From NCBI RefSeq assembly GCF_002855575.1, contig NZ_PKRQ01000003.1:372001-436000 (forward strand): a stretch of DNA of 64,000 nucleotides. The letters are read 5' to 3'. The notes beneath the pieces are model-generated. The model was not told the DNA's origin. It ran no database searches and saw nothing but the letters and a program-made list of their open reading frames with translations. Positions 16,114-25,032 of the stretch are shown piece by piece (within the stretch, counting starts at the first letter, position 1; the number at the start of each line of letters is the position of its first letter). The DNA is from Tabrizicola sp. TH137 (lineage in GTDB: Bacteria > Pseudomonadota > Alphaproteobacteria > Rhodobacterales > Rhodobacteraceae). A program made the translations under genes and the position numbers.

Positions 16114-17316
16114 ATGACCCGCCCGCCGAAATCCCCCAGCGCCAGGCCCGCCCCCGAAGGCGACCGCATCGCCAAGGTGCTCTCCCGCGCCGGCATCGCC
16201 TCCCGGCGCGAGGCGGAACGCATGATCGCGGCGGGCGAGGTGGCGGTGAACGGCAAGGTCATCGACAGCCCCGCCCTCAATGTCACGGCGAAGGATCGCA
16301 TCACGGTCAACGGCCAGCCCCTGGCCCCGCCCGAACCCCCGCGCCTCTGGCTCTATTACAAACCCGAAGGGCTGGTGACCTCCGCCGCCGATGAAAAAGG
16401 CCGCGACACCGTTTTCGACCACCTGCCCGAAGACATGCCCCGCGTCATGTCCATCGGGCGGCTGGACCTCAATTCCGAAGGCCTCCTCCTTCTGACCAAT
16501 GACGGCGAGTTGAAACGCCGCCTCGAACTCCCCTCCACCGGCTGGCTGCGCAAATACCGCGTCCGGGTGAAGGGCAACCCCACCGACCCCGATCTTGAAC
16601 CGCTGCGCCAAGGGATCACCGTCGAAGGCGAACGGTTTCAGCCGATGCAGGTCGCGCTCGACCGCCTTCAAGGCGCCAATGCCTGGCTCACCGTCGGCCT
16701 GCGCGAAGGCAAGAACCGCGAAATCCGCCGCGCCATGTCCGCCATCGGCCTGACCGTGAACCGGCTGATCCGCGTCAGCTACGGCCCCTTCCGCCTGAAC
16801 GAGTTGCAGCCCGGCGAGGTGGAGGAAGTCCGCCCCCGTGTCCTGCGCGACCAGCTCGGTTTCGCCCCCGACCTCTTCACCGCGACCGATGCAGCGCCCC
16901 GCAAACCCGCCCCGGCGCGCCCCGCCAAACCCGCAGCGCGCAGCGACAGCGCCCCCCGCCCCGCCCGTGGCCCGAAACCCGACACGCCCACGACACGCGG
17001 CCCGATACCCGGCCCCCGGCCCGACAGCAGCGCCCCGCGCCCCGCCCGCGGCCCGAAAGCCGAAGCCAAAACCGCCCGCCCCACCCGGGGCGGCAAACCC
17101 TCCGCCCCGCGCGGCACACTGGCCGATGCCCCCGCCCCCCGCCCCGCGAAACCCGGCCCCGCGAAAACCGGCCCCGCCAAGCCCGGCCCGCGCAGCCCCG
17201 CCAAGCCCAAACCGCAATCCACCCGCAACCGCCCCGACGCCGCCCCCGGCCCCCAAGGCAAGCCCCGCCCCGCCGCCCCCTCGGGCGGCAAGCCCCGCCG
17301 CCCCCCGCGCGGCTGA
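16114..17316 (+). CDS. rluB: RluB/RsuA-family 23S rRNA pseudouridine synthase with long basic tail
   Basis: A 400-residue protein. An S4 RNA-binding domain (IAKVLSRAGIASRREAERMI, about 19-65) precedes a catalytic domain with GRLDLNSEGLLLLTNDGEL carrying catalytic Asp118 and GLREGKNREIRRAM near 195. By family it makes Psi2605 in 23S rRNA; RluE or RluF are alternatives. From about residue 250 to the end the chain is almost only Pro, Ala, Arg, Lys and Gly (repeated PARGPK and PAKPGP units), a disordered basic tail. ATG 16114 follows GAAGGA. Confidence 0.88.
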   Translation: MTRPPKSPSARPAPEGDRIAKVLSRAGIASRREAERMIAAGEVAVNGKVIDSPALNVTAKDRITVNGQPLAPPEPPRLWLYYKPEGLVTSAADEKGRDTVFDHLPEDMPRVMSIGRLDLNSEGLLLLTNDGELKRRLELPSTGWLRKYRVRVKGNPTDPDLEPLRQGITVEGERFQPMQVALDRLQGANAWLTVGLREGKNREIRRAMSAIGLTVNRLIRVSYGPFRLNELQPGEVEEVRPRVLRDQLGFAPDLFTATDAAPRKPAPARPAKPAARSDSAPRPARGPKPDTPTTRGPIPGPRPDSSAPRPARGPKAEAKTARPTRGGKPSAPRGTLADAPAPRPAKPGPAKTGPAKPGPRSPAKPKPQSTRNRPDAAPGPQGKPRPAAPSGGKPRRPPRG

Positions 17317-17400
17317 TCGGCACAGCCTGCCCCCTTCCCCCCTGCCCCCGCCCTCGCCTATACTCCGCCCGCAGAAGTCGGCAGGGGGCGGAACAGGCAG

Positions 17401-17484
17401 ATGACAGGCACCGGACTGCAAACCCTCGCCTATTTCGTGCTGCTCGCCCTCATCCTCTACACCGCCGGCAGCGGGGTGCAGTGA
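17401..17484 (+). CDS. possible 27-residue single-span membrane peptide
   Basis: Open frame MTGTGLQTLAYFVLLALIL followed by YTAGSGVQ and a TGA that ends 1 bp before the ATG of the XpaC-like gene. A GGGGGCGGAACAGG stretch lies upstream. It is one hydrophobic helix with short polar ends. Position, spacing and codon style support expression in one message with 17486, but no homology can be claimed. Confidence 0.5.
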   Translation: MTGTGLQTLAYFVLLALILYTAGSGVQ

Positions 17485-17485
17485 C

Positions 17486-18409
17486 ATGGCCCAACGTTTT
17501 GGCGGCAAGTACAGCCCCGATCCCGAACGCCGCGGCGATGCCGACGAACGCCGCGCCGCCCGTGGCCAGACCGGGCCGGGCGGCCCGCAAGGCCCCGAAG
17601 GCCCCCATCGCTTCGACGGCAAACGCCCGATCCGCAAGGGCGCGCGGGTTAACTTCTTCTTCTTCATCTCGCTCACCATGCTCATCCCCGCCTTCTCCGG
17701 CGGGCCAGAGGCGCTCTTCCCCGGTCTCGGGGCGACGGGCCTCCTGCTCCTGTCCGCATGGCTCACCCGCGAAGGCACCCGCGCCCATCAGGAATATGAC
17801 GACCGCCGCATCGCCCGCCGCCCCGCCATCCCGCGCAAGATCTTCGGCGCCGTCCTGACCGGGGTCGCCCTCGCCCTTGCCGCCTCGATCAGCCAGCCGG
17901 GCCTCCTCCCCTTCGCCTTCGGCGCCCTGGCTGGCCTTCTCCACCTTTTCGCCTTCGGCCCCGACCCGCTCAAGGACAAGGGCGCCGAGGGCATCGACAG
18001 TTTCCAGACCGACCGCGTCGCCCGCGCGGTGGACGAGGCGGAAAAGCTGGTCGCCGGCATGAAGGACGCGATCCTGCGCGCCAATGACCGCGCCCTCGAA
18101 TCCCGCGTGGACCGCTTCGCCGATACCGCCCGCGCCATGTTCCGCACCATCGAGGCCGATCCCCGCGACCTCTCCTCCGCCCGGAAATACCTCAGCGTCT
18201 ATCTGGCAGGGGCCCGCGACGCGACGGTCAAATTCGCCGATTTCTACGCGCAAAGCCGCGACGCCAAGGCGCGGGCAGATTATGAATCGCTGCTCGCCGA
18301 TCTGGAAACCAACTTCGCCTCCCGCACCCGCGCCCTGATCGAAGACGGGCGCACCGATCTCGATGTCGAAATCGGCGTGTTGCGCGAACGGCTGCAACGC
18401 GAAGGCTGA
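17486..18409 (+). CDS. XpaC-like (5-bromo-4-chloroindolyl phosphate hydrolysis) family membrane protein
   Basis: A 307-residue protein. The N-terminus (1-50) is polar and Gly/Pro-rich, followed by hydrophobic segments at about 56-96 and 120-150, then a long helical cytosolic part (165-307) rich in Ala, Asp and Arg, including AVDEAEKLVAGMKDAILRAN. This matches the XpaC family, often paired with TelA, a toxic-anion resistance protein; no telA is next to it here. The actual biochemical role is unknown despite the family name. Confidence 0.7.
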   Translation: MAQRFGGKYSPDPERRGDADERRAARGQTGPGGPQGPEGPHRFDGKRPIRKGARVNFFFFISLTMLIPAFSGGPEALFPGLGATGLLLLSAWLTREGTRAHQEYDDRRIARRPAIPRKIFGAVLTGVALALAASISQPGLLPFAFGALAGLLHLFAFGPDPLKDKGAEGIDSFQTDRVARAVDEAEKLVAGMKDAILRANDRALESRVDRFADTARAMFRTIEADPRDLSSARKYLSVYLAGARDATVKFADFYAQSRDAKARADYESLLADLETNFASRTRALIEDGRTDLDVEIGVLRERLQREG

Positions 18410-18449
18410 CCCCTTCCCAACCCGCCCCGCGATGCGCTAAGGCGCGGGC

Positions 18450-19031
18450 ATGGCCAAGCTCTATTTCCACTACTCCACGATGAATGCAGGCAAATCGACC
18501 CTGCTCCTGCAAGCCTCGCACAACTACCGCGAGGGGGGCATGGCGACCTATCTCATCACCGCGCAATTCGACAACCGCGCGGGCGAGGGCCGCATCGCCT
18601 CCCGCATCGGGATCGGGGAAGAGGCCGACACCTTCGCCCCGGACGAAGACATGTTCGAAAAGATCAGGAACCGCCTGTCCCAAGGCCCCGTCGCCTGCAT
18701 CTTTGTCGATGAAGCGCAATTCTTGTCAAAGGATCAGGTCTGGCAACTCGCCCGCGCCGTGGATGACCTGAAGGTCCCCGTCATGTGCTACGGCCTGCGG
18801 GTGGATTTCCAGGGCAATCTCTTCCCCGGCTCCGCCGCCCTGCTCGCCTGGGCCGATGAGATGCGCGAGGTCCGCACCATCTGCCATTGCGGGAAAAAGG
18901 CCACCATGGTCATCCGCCGCGGCCCCGATGGCCGCGCCCTGACCGCGGGCGAACAGGTGGTGATCGGCGGCAACGAAACCTATGTCAGCCTCTGCCGCAA
19001 ACATTGGCGCGAAGCCGTGGGCGATCTCTAA
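18450..19031 (+). CDS. tdk: thymidine kinase (type II)
   Basis: A 193-residue cytosolic enzyme phosphorylating thymidine with ATP. The P-loop is the type II form STMNAGKST (9-17). The Walker B/catalytic stretch FVDEAQFL lies near residue 85-92, with the lasso-region zinc cysteines in CHCGKK and in LCRKH at the end. It fits the nucleoside salvage theme of the window. Two AT-rich palindromes follow the stop. Confidence 0.96.
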   Translation: MAKLYFHYSTMNAGKSTLLLQASHNYREGGMATYLITAQFDNRAGEGRIASRIGIGEEADTFAPDEDMFEKIRNRLSQGPVACIFVDEAQFLSKDQVWQLARAVDDLKVPVMCYGLRVDFQGNLFPGSAALLAWADEMREVRTICHCGKKATMVIRRGPDGRALTAGEQVVIGGNETYVSLCRKHWREAVGDL

Positions 19032-19037
19032 GACCAA

Positions 19038-19079
19038 ATTTCTTCGAAGAAATCTGCAAAAATCTTCGAAGATTTTTGT
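19038..19079 (+). terminator. paired TTCGAA palindromes after tdk, possible terminator
   Basis: ATTTCTTCGAAGAAAT (19038-19053) and AAAAATCTTCGAAGATTTTT (19058-19077) are perfect palindromes 4 bp apart. The second ends in a T run followed by G, consistent with a weak intrinsic terminator in either direction. Confidence 0.45.
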
Positions 19080-19084
19080 CCCAC

Positions 19085-19313
19085 CCTACCGACAAAACCA
19101 TCGCCCCAGCCGCCCGTAGGGTGCGTGCTCGCACGCACCAAACCCGACCCCTCCACCACCTCCACCCAACACAACCATCGCCCCAGCCGCCCGTAATGTG
19201 CGTGCTCGCACGCACCAAACCCTACCCCTCCACCACCTCCACCCAACACAACCACCGCCCCAGCCACCCGTAGGGTGCGTGCTCGCACGCACCGAACCCT
19301 ACCCCTCCACCGC
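19085..19313 (+). repeat. 77-bp tandem repeat, three copies, with GTGCGTGC palindrome
   Basis: The palindromic core GTGCGTGCTCGCACGCAC starts at 19121, 19198 and 19275, exactly 77 bp apart, embedded in CCGCCCGTAGG on the left and ACCCCTCCACCACC on the right. The third copy overlaps the last codons and TAG stop of the DMT transporter gene on the minus strand. Repeats are not CRISPR-like, because repeat and spacer are both conserved. Confidence 0.88.
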
Positions 19314-20216
19314 CCTCGCCCGCAGCGCGATCATCGACCCCGCCGCCACGATCAGCACCATCCCCAGCACGGCCAAAGGCGCCAGCCCCGTCCCCCACAA
19401 CACCCAGGTCCAAAAGGCCGAGGCGGGCAGGATCACATATTCCAGCACGCTCGCCTTCGACGCATCGGTGATCTGATAGGCCCGGATCATCATCCCCACC
19501 CCGACCAGCGACCCCGCCGCCTGCACGAAAGTCCAGAAGTAGAAGGTCCCGCCCGGCCAGACCGGCCCGCGCTGCAAGAACCCTTCCGCCCCCGCAGGCA
19601 CCGCAATCGGGGCCAGCCAGAGCACCGCCATCCCCACCGCCCCGATCACCCCCAGCGCGGCAAAGAACCCCGCCAGCAGCGTCTCGGCGCTTTCCTGCGC
19701 GCACCATTCCCGCGTCGCGATATTGCCCATCGCATACATCGCCCCCGCCAGCACCGGCAGCACCGCAGGCAGCGATGCCCCGGCCAGCGCCTCCGGCCCC
19801 AGCACCAGCACCACGCCGACAAATCCCAGCACCACCGCAACAATCCGCACCGGCCCGATCGCATGGCCATAGACGAAACGCGAAATCAGCAGCACCCAGA
19901 TCGGCGCGGTGAACAGCCCCGCCGCCACCAGCGCCACATCCAGAAAGGCCAGCGCCCCGAAATAGATCACCATCGCCGCGCCATGGATCGACGACCGCGC
20001 CACCACCGCGCCCCATCGCACCGGCCGTAGCTTCAGCTTCAAGGGCACCATCGCCAGCGCCAGCAGCACCGCCGCCATCAGGCTCCGCGTCAGATGGAAC
20101 TGCCACAGCCCCGCCTCTTCGGCGATCACCCGCACGTAATTGTCGGTGAAGCCGATCACCATCGCATAGACAAGGATCAACCCCGCCGCCGCCAATGTCC
20201 TGTCGGAACTGCCCAT
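19299..20216 (-). CDS. DMT-superfamily (EamA) permease
   Basis: A 305-residue inner-membrane transporter with about ten hydrophobic helices in two EamA-type repeats (roughly 10-140 and 150-300). FVGVVLVLGPEAL marks the end of the first half. Substrate is unknown; family members export amino acids or other small metabolites. ATG at 20216; divergent from the acyl-CoA ligase gene. The final codons and TAG stop lie inside a 77-bp repeat. Confidence 0.85.
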   Translation of the reverse strand: MGSSDRTLAAAGLILVYAMVIGFTDNYVRVIAEEAGLWQFHLTRSLMAAVLLALAMVPLKLKLRPVRWGAVVARSSIHGAAMVIYFGALAFLDVALVAAGLFTAPIWVLLISRFVYGHAIGPVRIVAVVLGFVGVVLVLGPEALAGASLPAVLPVLAGAMYAMGNIATREWCAQESAETLLAGFFAALGVIGAVGMAVLWLAPIAVPAGAEGFLQRGPVWPGGTFYFWTFVQAAGSLVGVGMMIRAYQITDASKASVLEYVILPASAFWTWVLWGTGLAPLAVLGMVLIVAAGSMIALRARAVEG

Positions 20217-20322
20217 GGAAATGCCTTTTCCGCCCTCTCGCCTCCCGTGTGAACCCTGCTACCTTCCGCATTGCGCGCCCGAAAACGACATGCACAGAAG
20301 AATTGACGGGGGAGGGACAAGA

Positions 20323-21954
20323 ATGGGCTGGCTGGCCGATGAAACCGGATTGGAAAAATGCGCGGCGAATTACGTGCCGCTCACGCCGCTCTCCTTCCTG
20401 AAACGGGCGGCGGATATCCACGCCAACCGCACGGCGGTCGTCTGGAAATCCACCCGGCTGACCTATGCCGCCTATGCCGAACAGGTCTCCCGCCTTGCAT
20501 CAAGCCTTGCCCGCCGGGGCATCGCGCCGGGCGATGTGGTGGCCACGCTCCTGCCCAATATCCCGCCGCAGGCCGTGGCCCATTTCGGCGTCCCCGCCGC
20601 GGGCGCGATCCTGAACACGATCAACACCCGCCTCGATGCCGATACCGTCGCCTATATCTTCGGCCATGCCGGGGCGAAGATCGTCCTCTGCGACACGGCC
20701 TTCCTGCCTCTGGCCGAAGAGTCGATCCGCCGCATGGAAGGCCCCGCCCCCCAGATCATCGAGGTGGCGGATGAAGGCTTCACCCCCTCCGGCCATTACC
20801 TGACCTATGACGCGCTTCTCGCCGAAGGCGATCCCGCCGCGCCCTGGGTGATGCCCGAAGACGAATGGGAATCCATCGCCATCAACTACACCTCCGGCAC
20901 CACCGGCCGCCCCAAGGGCGTGGTCTATCACCATCGCGGGGCCTATCTCTCGGCCACGGCCAATATCCTCTCCTGGCGCATGGTGCTGCACCCGGTCTAT
21001 CTGACCATCGTGCCGCTTTTCCACTGCAACGGCTGGACCCATACCTGGATGACCCCCATCCTCGCCGGCACCCTCGTCTGCTGCCGCGACATCACCGCCA
21101 AGGCGATCTATGACGCCATCGCCGATGAAGGCGTCACCCATTTCGGCGGCGCGCCCATCGTCCTGAACACCATCATCAACGCCCCCGAAACCGACCGCCG
21201 CCCCTTCGACCATATCGTCGAGGTTTTCACCGCCGGCGCCCCGCCCCCTGCCGCCACGCTGGCCGCCTTCGAACCGCTCGGCTTCAACGTGACGCAGGTC
21301 TATGGCCTGACGGAAACCTACGGCCCCGCCACCGAATGCACCTGGCGCGCGGAATGGGACGGCTGCGCCAAGGATGACCGCGCCGCCTACAAGGCCCGCA
21401 CCGGCGTCGCCATGCCCATGCTCGAAGGGGCCGAGGTGCATGACACCCACGGCACCCCCGTCCCCCGCGATGGCCAGCATCTGGGCGAGATTGCCATGCG
21501 CGGCAACATGGTGATGAAAGGCTATTACAAGAACCCCAAAGCCACGGCCGAGGCCTTCAAGGGCGGCTGGTTCCGCTCCGGCGACATCGCCTTCCAGCAC
21601 CCCGACGGCTATATCAAGATCACCGACCGCGCGAAGGACATCATCATCTCGGGCGGCGAGAATGTCTCGTCGGTGGAGGTGGAAGGCGTCCTCATGCACC
21701 ACCCCGCCGTCCTCCTCTGCGCCGTGGTGGCCAAGCCCGACGAAAAATGGGGCGAGGTGCCCTGCGCCTTCGTCGAACTGAAACCGGGGCAGACCGCCAC
21801 CGAAAAGGACCTCATCGCCTTCTGCCGCGAAAGGCTGGCGGGCTTCAAGACGCCCAAACATGTGGTCTTCTCCGACCTGCCCAAGACCTCCACCGGCAAG
21901 ATCCAGAAATTCGAACTCCGCGCCGTGGCAAAACTCATGGGCCAACCCGCCTGA
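20323..21954 (+). CDS. acyl-CoA synthetase (AMP-forming), DmdB-like group
   Basis: A 543-residue member of the acyl-adenylate-forming superfamily. The ATP-binding motif YTSGTTGRPKG is at 189-199, then GLTETYGPA, the hinge GWFRSGDIAFQHPDGY and the catalytic Lys region STGKIQKFELR near the end. It activates a carboxylic acid to its CoA thioester. The length and N-terminus (ANYVPLTPLSFL) resemble medium-chain ligases including 3-methylmercaptopropionyl-CoA ligase DmdB; other dmd genes are absent, so the substrate is left open. ATG 20323 follows GGGGGAGGG. Confidence 0.85.
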   Translation: MGWLADETGLEKCAANYVPLTPLSFLKRAADIHANRTAVVWKSTRLTYAAYAEQVSRLASSLARRGIAPGDVVATLLPNIPPQAVAHFGVPAAGAILNTINTRLDADTVAYIFGHAGAKIVLCDTAFLPLAEESIRRMEGPAPQIIEVADEGFTPSGHYLTYDALLAEGDPAAPWVMPEDEWESIAINYTSGTTGRPKGVVYHHRGAYLSATANILSWRMVLHPVYLTIVPLFHCNGWTHTWMTPILAGTLVCCRDITAKAIYDAIADEGVTHFGGAPIVLNTIINAPETDRRPFDHIVEVFTAGAPPPAATLAAFEPLGFNVTQVYGLTETYGPATECTWRAEWDGCAKDDRAAYKARTGVAMPMLEGAEVHDTHGTPVPRDGQHLGEIAMRGNMVMKGYYKNPKATAEAFKGGWFRSGDIAFQHPDGYIKITDRAKDIIISGGENVSSVEVEGVLMHHPAVLLCAVVAKPDEKWGEVPCAFVELKPGQTATEKDLIAFCRERLAGFKTPKHVVFSDLPKTSTGKIQKFELRAVAKLMGQPA

Positions 21955-22084
21955 TCCGCCCTGCCGACCCCCGCTCAGGCCAGGCAGGGCTTGACAAAGT
22001 TGTGCCGCCCCTGTCCCTGCGCTATCGTCCCGCCCGACCGCAATGGAACGGCCGGACCAACCGCCGCAGGACCGCAGGCAAGGC

Positions 22085-23104
22085 ATGACCGCGCTGAAGA
22101 AATACCAGAGGCTGGAAAGCCCCGGCCTCTGGCGTGACGGACCCCAGTCCCAGCGCCGCGAGGTCGTCGTCGCCTTCCGCGAGGCGACGCTGGTCCTCTC
22201 CGACCCGCGCACGGAACTGGCCCTCTCGCATTGGTCGCTGCCCGCCATCGAACGGATCAATCCCGGCACCCTGCCCGCCCTCTACGCCCCCGGCCCGGAT
22301 GCCGAGGAACTGCTGGAACTCGACGATCCCGACATGATCGCCGCGCTGGAAACCATCCGCAGCGCCGTGCGCCGCCGCACCCCGCGCCCCGGCCGGTTGC
22401 GCGGCACGCTGCTGATCGGCACCACGCTCGCCATCCTCGGGATCGGCGCCTATTTCGTCCCCGACGCGCTCATCCGCCACACCGCCGCCGTCCTGCCCCC
22501 CGCCACCCGCGCCCAGATCGGCGAGGCGGCGCTGGCCGATATCGCCCGCCTCACCGGCGCGCCCTGCGGCACACCGCTGGGCGACCGCGCGCTCACCCTC
22601 CTGTCCGAACGCCTCTTCGGCGGCGCCGGCATCCGCTTCGCCGTCCTGCGCGAAGGCCTGCCACAGGCGGCGGTGCTGCCCGGCAACCTCGTCCTCCTCG
22701 GCCTGCCCATGCTGACCGGGGCCACCCTGCCCGAAGCGCCCGCAGGCTTCGCCCTGGCCGAAACCCTGCGCGCCGAAAGCGAAGACCCGATGCAGCCCAT
22801 CCTGCGCCATGCAGGCCTTGCCGCCACGGTCCGCCTGCTCACCACCGGCACCCTGCCCGCCACGGCCCTCGAAGGCTATGGCGAAGTCTTCCTGAACACC
22901 CCGCGCCCGCCGCCGCCCGAAGAGGCGCTTCTCGCCCGTTTCGAAGGGGCGGCGGTCTCTTCCGCCGCCTATGGCTTCGCGCTCGATCCCACGGGGGAAA
23001 GCACCCTCACCCTGATCGAGGCCGATCCCTATCGCGGCGGCAGTCCCCGCGCGCTCCTGAACGCCGAGGACTGGAACAGCCTCAAGGCCATCTGCGGCGG
23101 CTGA
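22085..23104 (+). CDS. single-span membrane protein resembling a zinc-less M48 peptidase
   Basis: A 339-residue protein. A soluble N-terminal part (MTALKKYQRLESPGLWRD) is followed by one membrane helix near 103-125 and a C-terminal domain. That domain resembles M48 peptidases (FAVLREGLPQAAVLPGNLVL matching the AFALPGG region), but where HExxH should be it has FALAETLRAESEDPM, so both zinc His residues are absent. If the likeness is real it is a pseudo-peptidase. It ends 3 bp from the convergent SPOR gene. Confidence 0.5.
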   Translation: MTALKKYQRLESPGLWRDGPQSQRREVVVAFREATLVLSDPRTELALSHWSLPAIERINPGTLPALYAPGPDAEELLELDDPDMIAALETIRSAVRRRTPRPGRLRGTLLIGTTLAILGIGAYFVPDALIRHTAAVLPPATRAQIGEAALADIARLTGAPCGTPLGDRALTLLSERLFGGAGIRFAVLREGLPQAAVLPGNLVLLGLPMLTGATLPEAPAGFALAETLRAESEDPMQPILRHAGLAATVRLLTTGTLPATALEGYGEVFLNTPRPPPPEEALLARFEGAAVSSAAYGFALDPTGESTLTLIEADPYRGGSPRALLNAEDWNSLKAICGG

Positions 23105-23107
23105 GGG

Positions 23108-24331
23108 TCACTTCACGAAAGCATCGCCGAACCCGGCACCCCGCGCCGCGCGCAAGGCCGCCTTCGCCGCCCCGCTGTCGCCGAACGGCCCGGCCAGAAT
23201 CACCTGCACCGGCTTGCCGCCGATCCGGCCTTCCGACCGCGCCACCGGCAGGCCCAGCGCCGCCAGACGCCCCGCCGCCCCTTCGGCATTGGCCGGCACG
23301 CCGAAACTGCCCACCTGCACGAAGAACCGCCCCGCCACCACGGGCTTGGCCGCCGCCGCCACAGGCTCCGCTACAGGCTCCACCGCCCGCTCCACCGCCT
23401 GCTCTGCCGCCACCGCCACCCGCCGCGGCGCATTCTTCGCCCCGACACTGACCGAAACCTCGCGGGCCGACCCTGCCGCCGCCGCCTCTTCCACCGGCTC
23501 CGCCGGAATGTCGCGCGTCCAGATCAGATCCTGCGCCGCCTGCCCTTCCGCCGTGCCGACCCCGCGCAGCGGGTTCAGCCGGTCATCCCTCCAGGCCAGC
23601 TTGTATCCTTTCGGCACTGGCACCGCCGGGGCGGCCACCTGCGCCCCCGCCACGCCCGTCCCGATGGCCGCAGGCTGGCCCAGCGGCACCAGCCGCGACG
23701 CGCCCGACAGCGACGCCCCAACCCCCGAACCCTCCGGATAGATCGGCGCGCGCAACCCTTCCAGCGTGCCATCGCCACGCGAACAGACCACCACCGTCCC
23801 GCCATTCGTCAGCCGCAGCCGCACCGGCACCGGGGCCGATGTGGTGCAGCCGATCTGCCGCCCCGTTCCCGCCCTCGCCACGGGCGGCGCGGCAGGCGCA
23901 ACAGGGGCCGCCGCCACCGGTTTCGGCACGGCCACCGGTTTCGCCACCGCCACAGGCTTCGGCGCCACCGTCACAGGCCGCAGCCCCGCCACCGGCGCAG
24001 GGGTATAGCTTTCGGGCGGCGGCTCCCCCGCCATCACCCTCGGCGCGGGCGCCACCACAGGCGCCGCCGCCACCGTCTCGCCCCCGCCGAAGGTCGGCGG
24101 ATAGCCGCACATCGCGCGCCGGTCGCGGTCCACCCGCGGCACCCAGTTGACCCGCCCGCCGATCCCGGCACGCAGGAAGACGCAGCCGCGGCTGTCCACA
24201 TATTGCTGGCCGGAAAAACTCGCCGGAGGCAGCTCACGCGGCCCCCCGATATCGGATGCGGATTGTGCAAAGGCGCAACCCGCGCCCAGAGCAGAGGCCA
24301 GGAACGCCCCCCTCAGAACCTTCACGAACAT
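23108..24331 (-). CDS. SPOR-domain periplasmic protein
   Basis: A 407-residue protein with a signal peptide (about 1-22, ending CAFAQS), a Pro/Ala/Val-rich linker with repeated KPVAV units (about 118-150), a middle part holding Cys pairs, and a C-terminal SPOR domain (about 333-407, starting RFFVQVGSFGVPANAEGAAG). SPOR domains bind denuded peptidoglycan glycan at division sites. Likely cell-envelope or division related. Oriented toward the M48-like gene. Confidence 0.8.
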   Translation of the reverse strand: MFVKVLRGAFLASALGAGCAFAQSASDIGGPRELPPASFSGQQYVDSRGCVFLRAGIGGRVNWVPRVDRDRRAMCGYPPTFGGGETVAAAPVVAPAPRVMAGEPPPESYTPAPVAGLRPVTVAPKPVAVAKPVAVPKPVAAAPVAPAAPPVARAGTGRQIGCTTSAPVPVRLRLTNGGTVVVCSRGDGTLEGLRAPIYPEGSGVGASLSGASRLVPLGQPAAIGTGVAGAQVAAPAVPVPKGYKLAWRDDRLNPLRGVGTAEGQAAQDLIWTRDIPAEPVEEAAAAGSAREVSVSVGAKNAPRRVAVAAEQAVERAVEPVAEPVAAAAKPVVAGRFFVQVGSFGVPANAEGAAGRLAALGLPVARSEGRIGGKPVQVILAGPFGDSGAAKAALRAARGAGFGDAFVK

Positions 24332-24399
24332 GACTACCCCCCAGTAGCGTGACGGCCAGAATGCGCGAGGATTGTTGCCTCGTAAAGGGGGGCAATAGC

Positions 24400-25032
24400 C
24401 TATTTTGTGCCGAACATGCGGTCACCCGCATCGCCTAGTCCCGGAACGATATAACCGTTCTCATTCAAGTGACTATCGACCGAAGCTGTCACAATCGGCA
24501 CATCGGGATGCGCCTCCTTCATCCGGGCAATTCCTTCCGGCGCGGCCAGCAGGCAGAGGAACCGGATTTCCTTCGCCCCCTTGGCCTTGATCAGGTCCAC
24601 CGCCGCCGCGCTGGAATTGCCCGTCGCCAGCATCGGATCGACCACGATGGTCACCCGATCCTCCAACTGCTCCGGCAGCTTGCAGTAATACTGCACCGGT
24701 TGCAGCGTCTCATGGTCGCGATACAGCCCCACGAACCCCACCCGCGCCGCCGGGATCAGTTCCAGAATCCCGTCCAAAAGCCCGTTCCCCGCCCGCAGGA
24801 TCGACACCAGCGCCAGCTTCTTGCCCTCGATCGCCGGCGCATCCATCTCGCACAGCGGCGTCTCGATCCGCTTCGTCGTCATCGGCAATTCGCGCGTCAC
24901 CTCATAGGCCAGCAGCAGGCTGATCTCGCGCAGCAACTGCCGGAAGGAGGCGGTCGAAGTGTCCTTCTCCCGCATCAGCGTCAGCTTGTGCTGGACGAGC
25001 GGATGGGTCACGACGGTCAGGTGCTCAAGCAT
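24400..25032 (-). CDS. upp: uracil phosphoribosyltransferase
   Basis: A 210-residue cytosolic salvage enzyme converting uracil and PRPP to UMP. The PRPP loop [10 protein letters not shown] is at 131-140 and the uracil-binding C-terminus is [17 protein letters not shown]. The ATG at 25032 lies inside the 3' end of add (8-bp overlap) with GGAG upstream, so translation is probably coupled. Last gene of the cdd-deoA-deoB-add-upp operon. Confidence 0.96.
   Translation of the reverse strand: MLEHLTVVTHPLVQHKLTLMREKDTSTASFRQLLREISLLLAYEVTRELPMTTKRIETPLCEMDAPAIEGKKLALVSILRAGNGLLDGILELIPAARVGFVGLYRDHETLQPVQYYCKLPEQLEDRVTIVVDPMLATGNSSAAAVDLIKAKGAKEIRFLCLLAAPEGIARMKEAHPDVPIVTASVDSHLNENGYIVPGLGDAGDRMFGTK

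Noticed and set aside
15861-16310. Extended tadA start at 16310
   Set aside because: The extension reads through duplicated intergenic repeats; MEFRSFMELA at 15860 has a ribosome site and matches the family length.
19085-19313. CRISPR-like array
   Set aside because: The whole 77-bp unit is conserved, including what would be spacers, only three units exist and no cas genes are near.
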